From positions 1 through 7,597 of the forward strand of contig JAGIAF010000170.1 in the NCBI GenBank assembly GCA_017745015.1: DNA of 7,597 bases, given 5' to 3'. The DNA is from Bdellovibrio sp. (GTDB taxonomy: Bacteria > Bdellovibrionota > Bdellovibrionia > Bdellovibrionales > Bdellovibrionaceae). Below, in pieces: positions 6,230 to 7,597 of the stretch; position 1 is the first letter of the stretch, and the number at the start of each line of letters is the position of its first letter. Below the pieces are notes generated by a model. The model was not told the DNA's origin and made no database searches. It worked only from the letters and a program-made list of their open reading frames with translations. The position numbers were made by a program, and so were the translations under genes.

Positions 6230-6346
6230 ATGCCTGGACATCGAAACGAACAAAATCCCCCGTGGTACTACTCTGTCATGGCCTTCAATGCCTTGATGAT
6301 TATCTTTATCATCGGGATGCTTCGCGAACTTCTTTCGATCTTCTAA
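6230..6346 (+). CDS. 38-aa single-pass membrane micro-protein
   Basis: This short ORF begins ATG at 6230-6232 with a strong AGGGAG (6215-6220) 9 nt upstream and ends TAA at 6344-6346. The protein has a polar N-terminus of 11 residues (MPGHRNEQNPP) followed by an aromatic start WYY and an uninterrupted hydrophobic helix of about 18-20 residues (about 12-31, including NALMIIFIIGML), then RELLSIF. This is the layout of a small single-pass inner-membrane protein, with the single Arg-Glu pair near the C-terminal end. It diverges from ribD, and its TAA overlaps the TAG of the minus-strand helicase gene (shared bases 6343-6346). I do not recognise a family. In favour of it being real: the ribosome binding site, the coherent helix and the exact fit between two genes. 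Against: short length and no visible homologue. Confidence 0.65.
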   Translation: MPGHRNEQNPPWYYSVMAFNALMIIFIIGMLRELLSIF

Positions 6347-7593
6347 ATCTGCTCTTCCAACTTCTTATAAAACTCTAGAACTTTCGGATCCACAATAATA
6401 GATCTTGGATTCCAGCCAATCAGATGCAGACCTTCAGAGTCTCGCAAACGCGACAAGGCAACATAGGCATGCCCTGGCTCCCACAGACGACTGAGGTTGC
6501 ACCACAAATCATCCAGCGTTGCGCCCTGGCTTTTGTGAATTGTCGTAGCGTAAGCCAGGGTCAGAGGAAATTGAATGACCTGAGCCATGACATTTCCTTC
6601 AGCATCTTGAAGAGCAAAAGAAACTTTATCGGCCTGCACTTCGCGGCCGCCATCTTTGCGAACTGTGATGCGATCATCTTCAATGTCAGTCACCACGCCA
6701 CGAGTTCCATTCACCCAGCGTTTTTGCGGGTCATTCTGCAAGAACATCACTCGACAACCCAACTTCAAGGTCAGCTTCACTGGCACCGGAGCGGTTTTCA
6801 TCAAAATGTCGACGTGTTTTTCTGAGCCAAAGTAAATGGAATCAATTGTGATCTCGTCCTCGTCCAATTCTTCAAGCTTTTTTTGGTTGAATGCTTCCGC
6901 ATCCATTTTACGAGGGAAAAGACGTGTGCCCGGATCATTTTCATCGTGGTCTTTCAGATGCTCATTCAGGAAGTCACGCACTCGCGGCGTCACTAAGCCA
7001 TGACGAACATCACTTAACACATCCAAAAATAAATTATCAGAAACACGTTGATTGTGAGAGAGCATGACGGATTGGAATCCCGTTTGATTCCATACTGGAT
7101 TTAGAAAACACCAATCACGAGTGCTTCCATGAGGAGTCACTGGTGGAAGTTGCGCGAAATCACCCACAGTGATAATCCGCATTCCACCCCAAGGCAAAGT
7201 GGACTCGCGGGCTTTCTGTGCCAACGCTTCGGCAATCATCAAGGCTTGCCCGGGAATCATCGAAATTTCATCGATGATAATACCTTCCACTTTGCGCAAA
7301 CGTGCGAAAAGCTTTTGATCCTTTGAAGCCCGTTGATAGGTCACATCCGGTCCGCCGTCCATAATGCCCAGACCAAAGAAACTGTGAAAAGTTCTGCCAC
7401 CCAAAAGAACAGCCGCGGCTCCCGTACTTGCCAAAATCGGCATGGTTTTGGGATCAAGTTCGCGCATAAACTGACGAATCAAAAAACTTTTGCCGCTGCC
7501 TGCCCCACCCGTCAAAAATACATTCTCGCCAGATCTTAAAAGATCCAGTGCGCTGGCTTGTTCAGGAGAGAGTTCGACAGTGGTTTTCGTCAT
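6343..7593 (-). CDS. Pif1/RecD-like superfamily 1B DNA helicase
   Basis: Compact 416-residue ATP-dependent helicase, predicted 5'-to-3' on DNA and acting in the cytoplasm. Helicase motifs appear in order: Q-like SPEQ near residue 9, Walker A GGAGSGKS (29-36), Ia STGAAAVLLGG (56-66), Walker B IIIDEISM (105-112), motif III GDFAQLPPV (144-152), motif IV region LSHNQRVSD, motif V TIHKSQGATLD (351-361) and motif VI AYVALSRLRD (376-385). The STGAAA, GDFAQLPP and TIHKSQG signatures are those of Pif1 rather than RecD2. Length fits short bacterial Pif1 proteins (about 430), which from characterised homologues unwind G-quadruplex and forked DNA. No extra N- or C-terminal domain is fused. The ATG is 4 nt from the window edge, so its ribosome binding site and promoter are not visible. 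The stop interlocks with the convergent micro-ORF. Confidence 0.92.
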   Translation of the reverse strand: MTKTTVELSPEQASALDLLRSGENVFLTGGAGSGKSFLIRQFMRELDPKTMPILASTGAAAVLLGGRTFHSFFGLGIMDGGPDVTYQRASKDQKLFARLRKVEGIIIDEISMIPGQALMIAEALAQKARESTLPWGGMRIITVGDFAQLPPVTPHGSTRDWCFLNPVWNQTGFQSVMLSHNQRVSDNLFLDVLSDVRHGLVTPRVRDFLNEHLKDHDENDPGTRLFPRKMDAEAFNQKKLEELDEDEITIDSIYFGSEKHVDILMKTAPVPVKLTLKLGCRVMFLQNDPQKRWVNGTRGVVTDIEDDRITVRKDGGREVQADKVSFALQDAEGNVMAQVIQFPLTLAYATTIHKSQGATLDDLWCNLSRLWEPGHAYVALSRLRDSEGLHLIGWNPRSIIVDPKVLEFYKKLEEQI

Positions 7594-7597
7594 GGAA

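Noticed and set aside
1..7597. CRISPR array, insertion sequence, prophage or defence island
   Set aside because: There are no regularly spaced repeats, no transposase or integrase motifs and no toxin-antitoxin pairs. The Pif1-like helicase alone is not evidence of a defence system.

Overview
The window looks like a chromosomal segment of a predatory bacterium of the Bdellovibrio group. It has moderate GC, densely packed short operons, a long-form aromatic amino acid hydroxylase, a DUF4337 membrane protein and a compact Pif1-like helicase. The organism call comes from gene content and resemblance, not from a marker gene, so it is an inference.

Layout, left to right. Positions 1-3441 on the plus strand hold a tight three-gene unit: the 3' part of hldD (ADP-heptose epimerase for LPS core), a 584-residue phenylalanine-4-hydroxylase-type enzyme 4 nt behind it, and a TrmJ-like 2'-O RNA methyltransferase whose ATG overlaps the preceding stop by 1 nt. 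A hairpin-forming repeat follows. Next comes a DUF4337 membrane/coiled-coil gene (3509-4048), then a second copy of the same repeat in the same orientation (4054-4090). This second copy ends exactly at the stop codon of a convergent minus-strand operon.

That operon (6079 down to 4090) reads ribD, then a protein with two tandem PspC-like units (ATGA overlap with ribD), then a small coiled-coil protein. A plausible sigma70-type promoter lies just upstream of ribD. Diverging from ribD is a 38-codon single-pass membrane micro-ORF (6230-6346) with a good ribosome binding site. Its stop codon interlocks with the stop of the minus-strand Pif1-like helicase gene (7593-6343), which fills the rest of the window.

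The genes are mostly housekeeping: envelope LPS, tyrosine or pterin-dependent chemistry, RNA modification, riboflavin synthesis and a helicase. The most unusual items are the directly repeated hairpin pair bracketing the DUF4337 gene, the unlisted 38-aa membrane protein, the duplicated PspC unit followed by a coiled-coil protein, and the large extra domain of the hydroxylase. I see no CRISPR array, tRNA, rRNA, insertion sequence or obvious new defence system.
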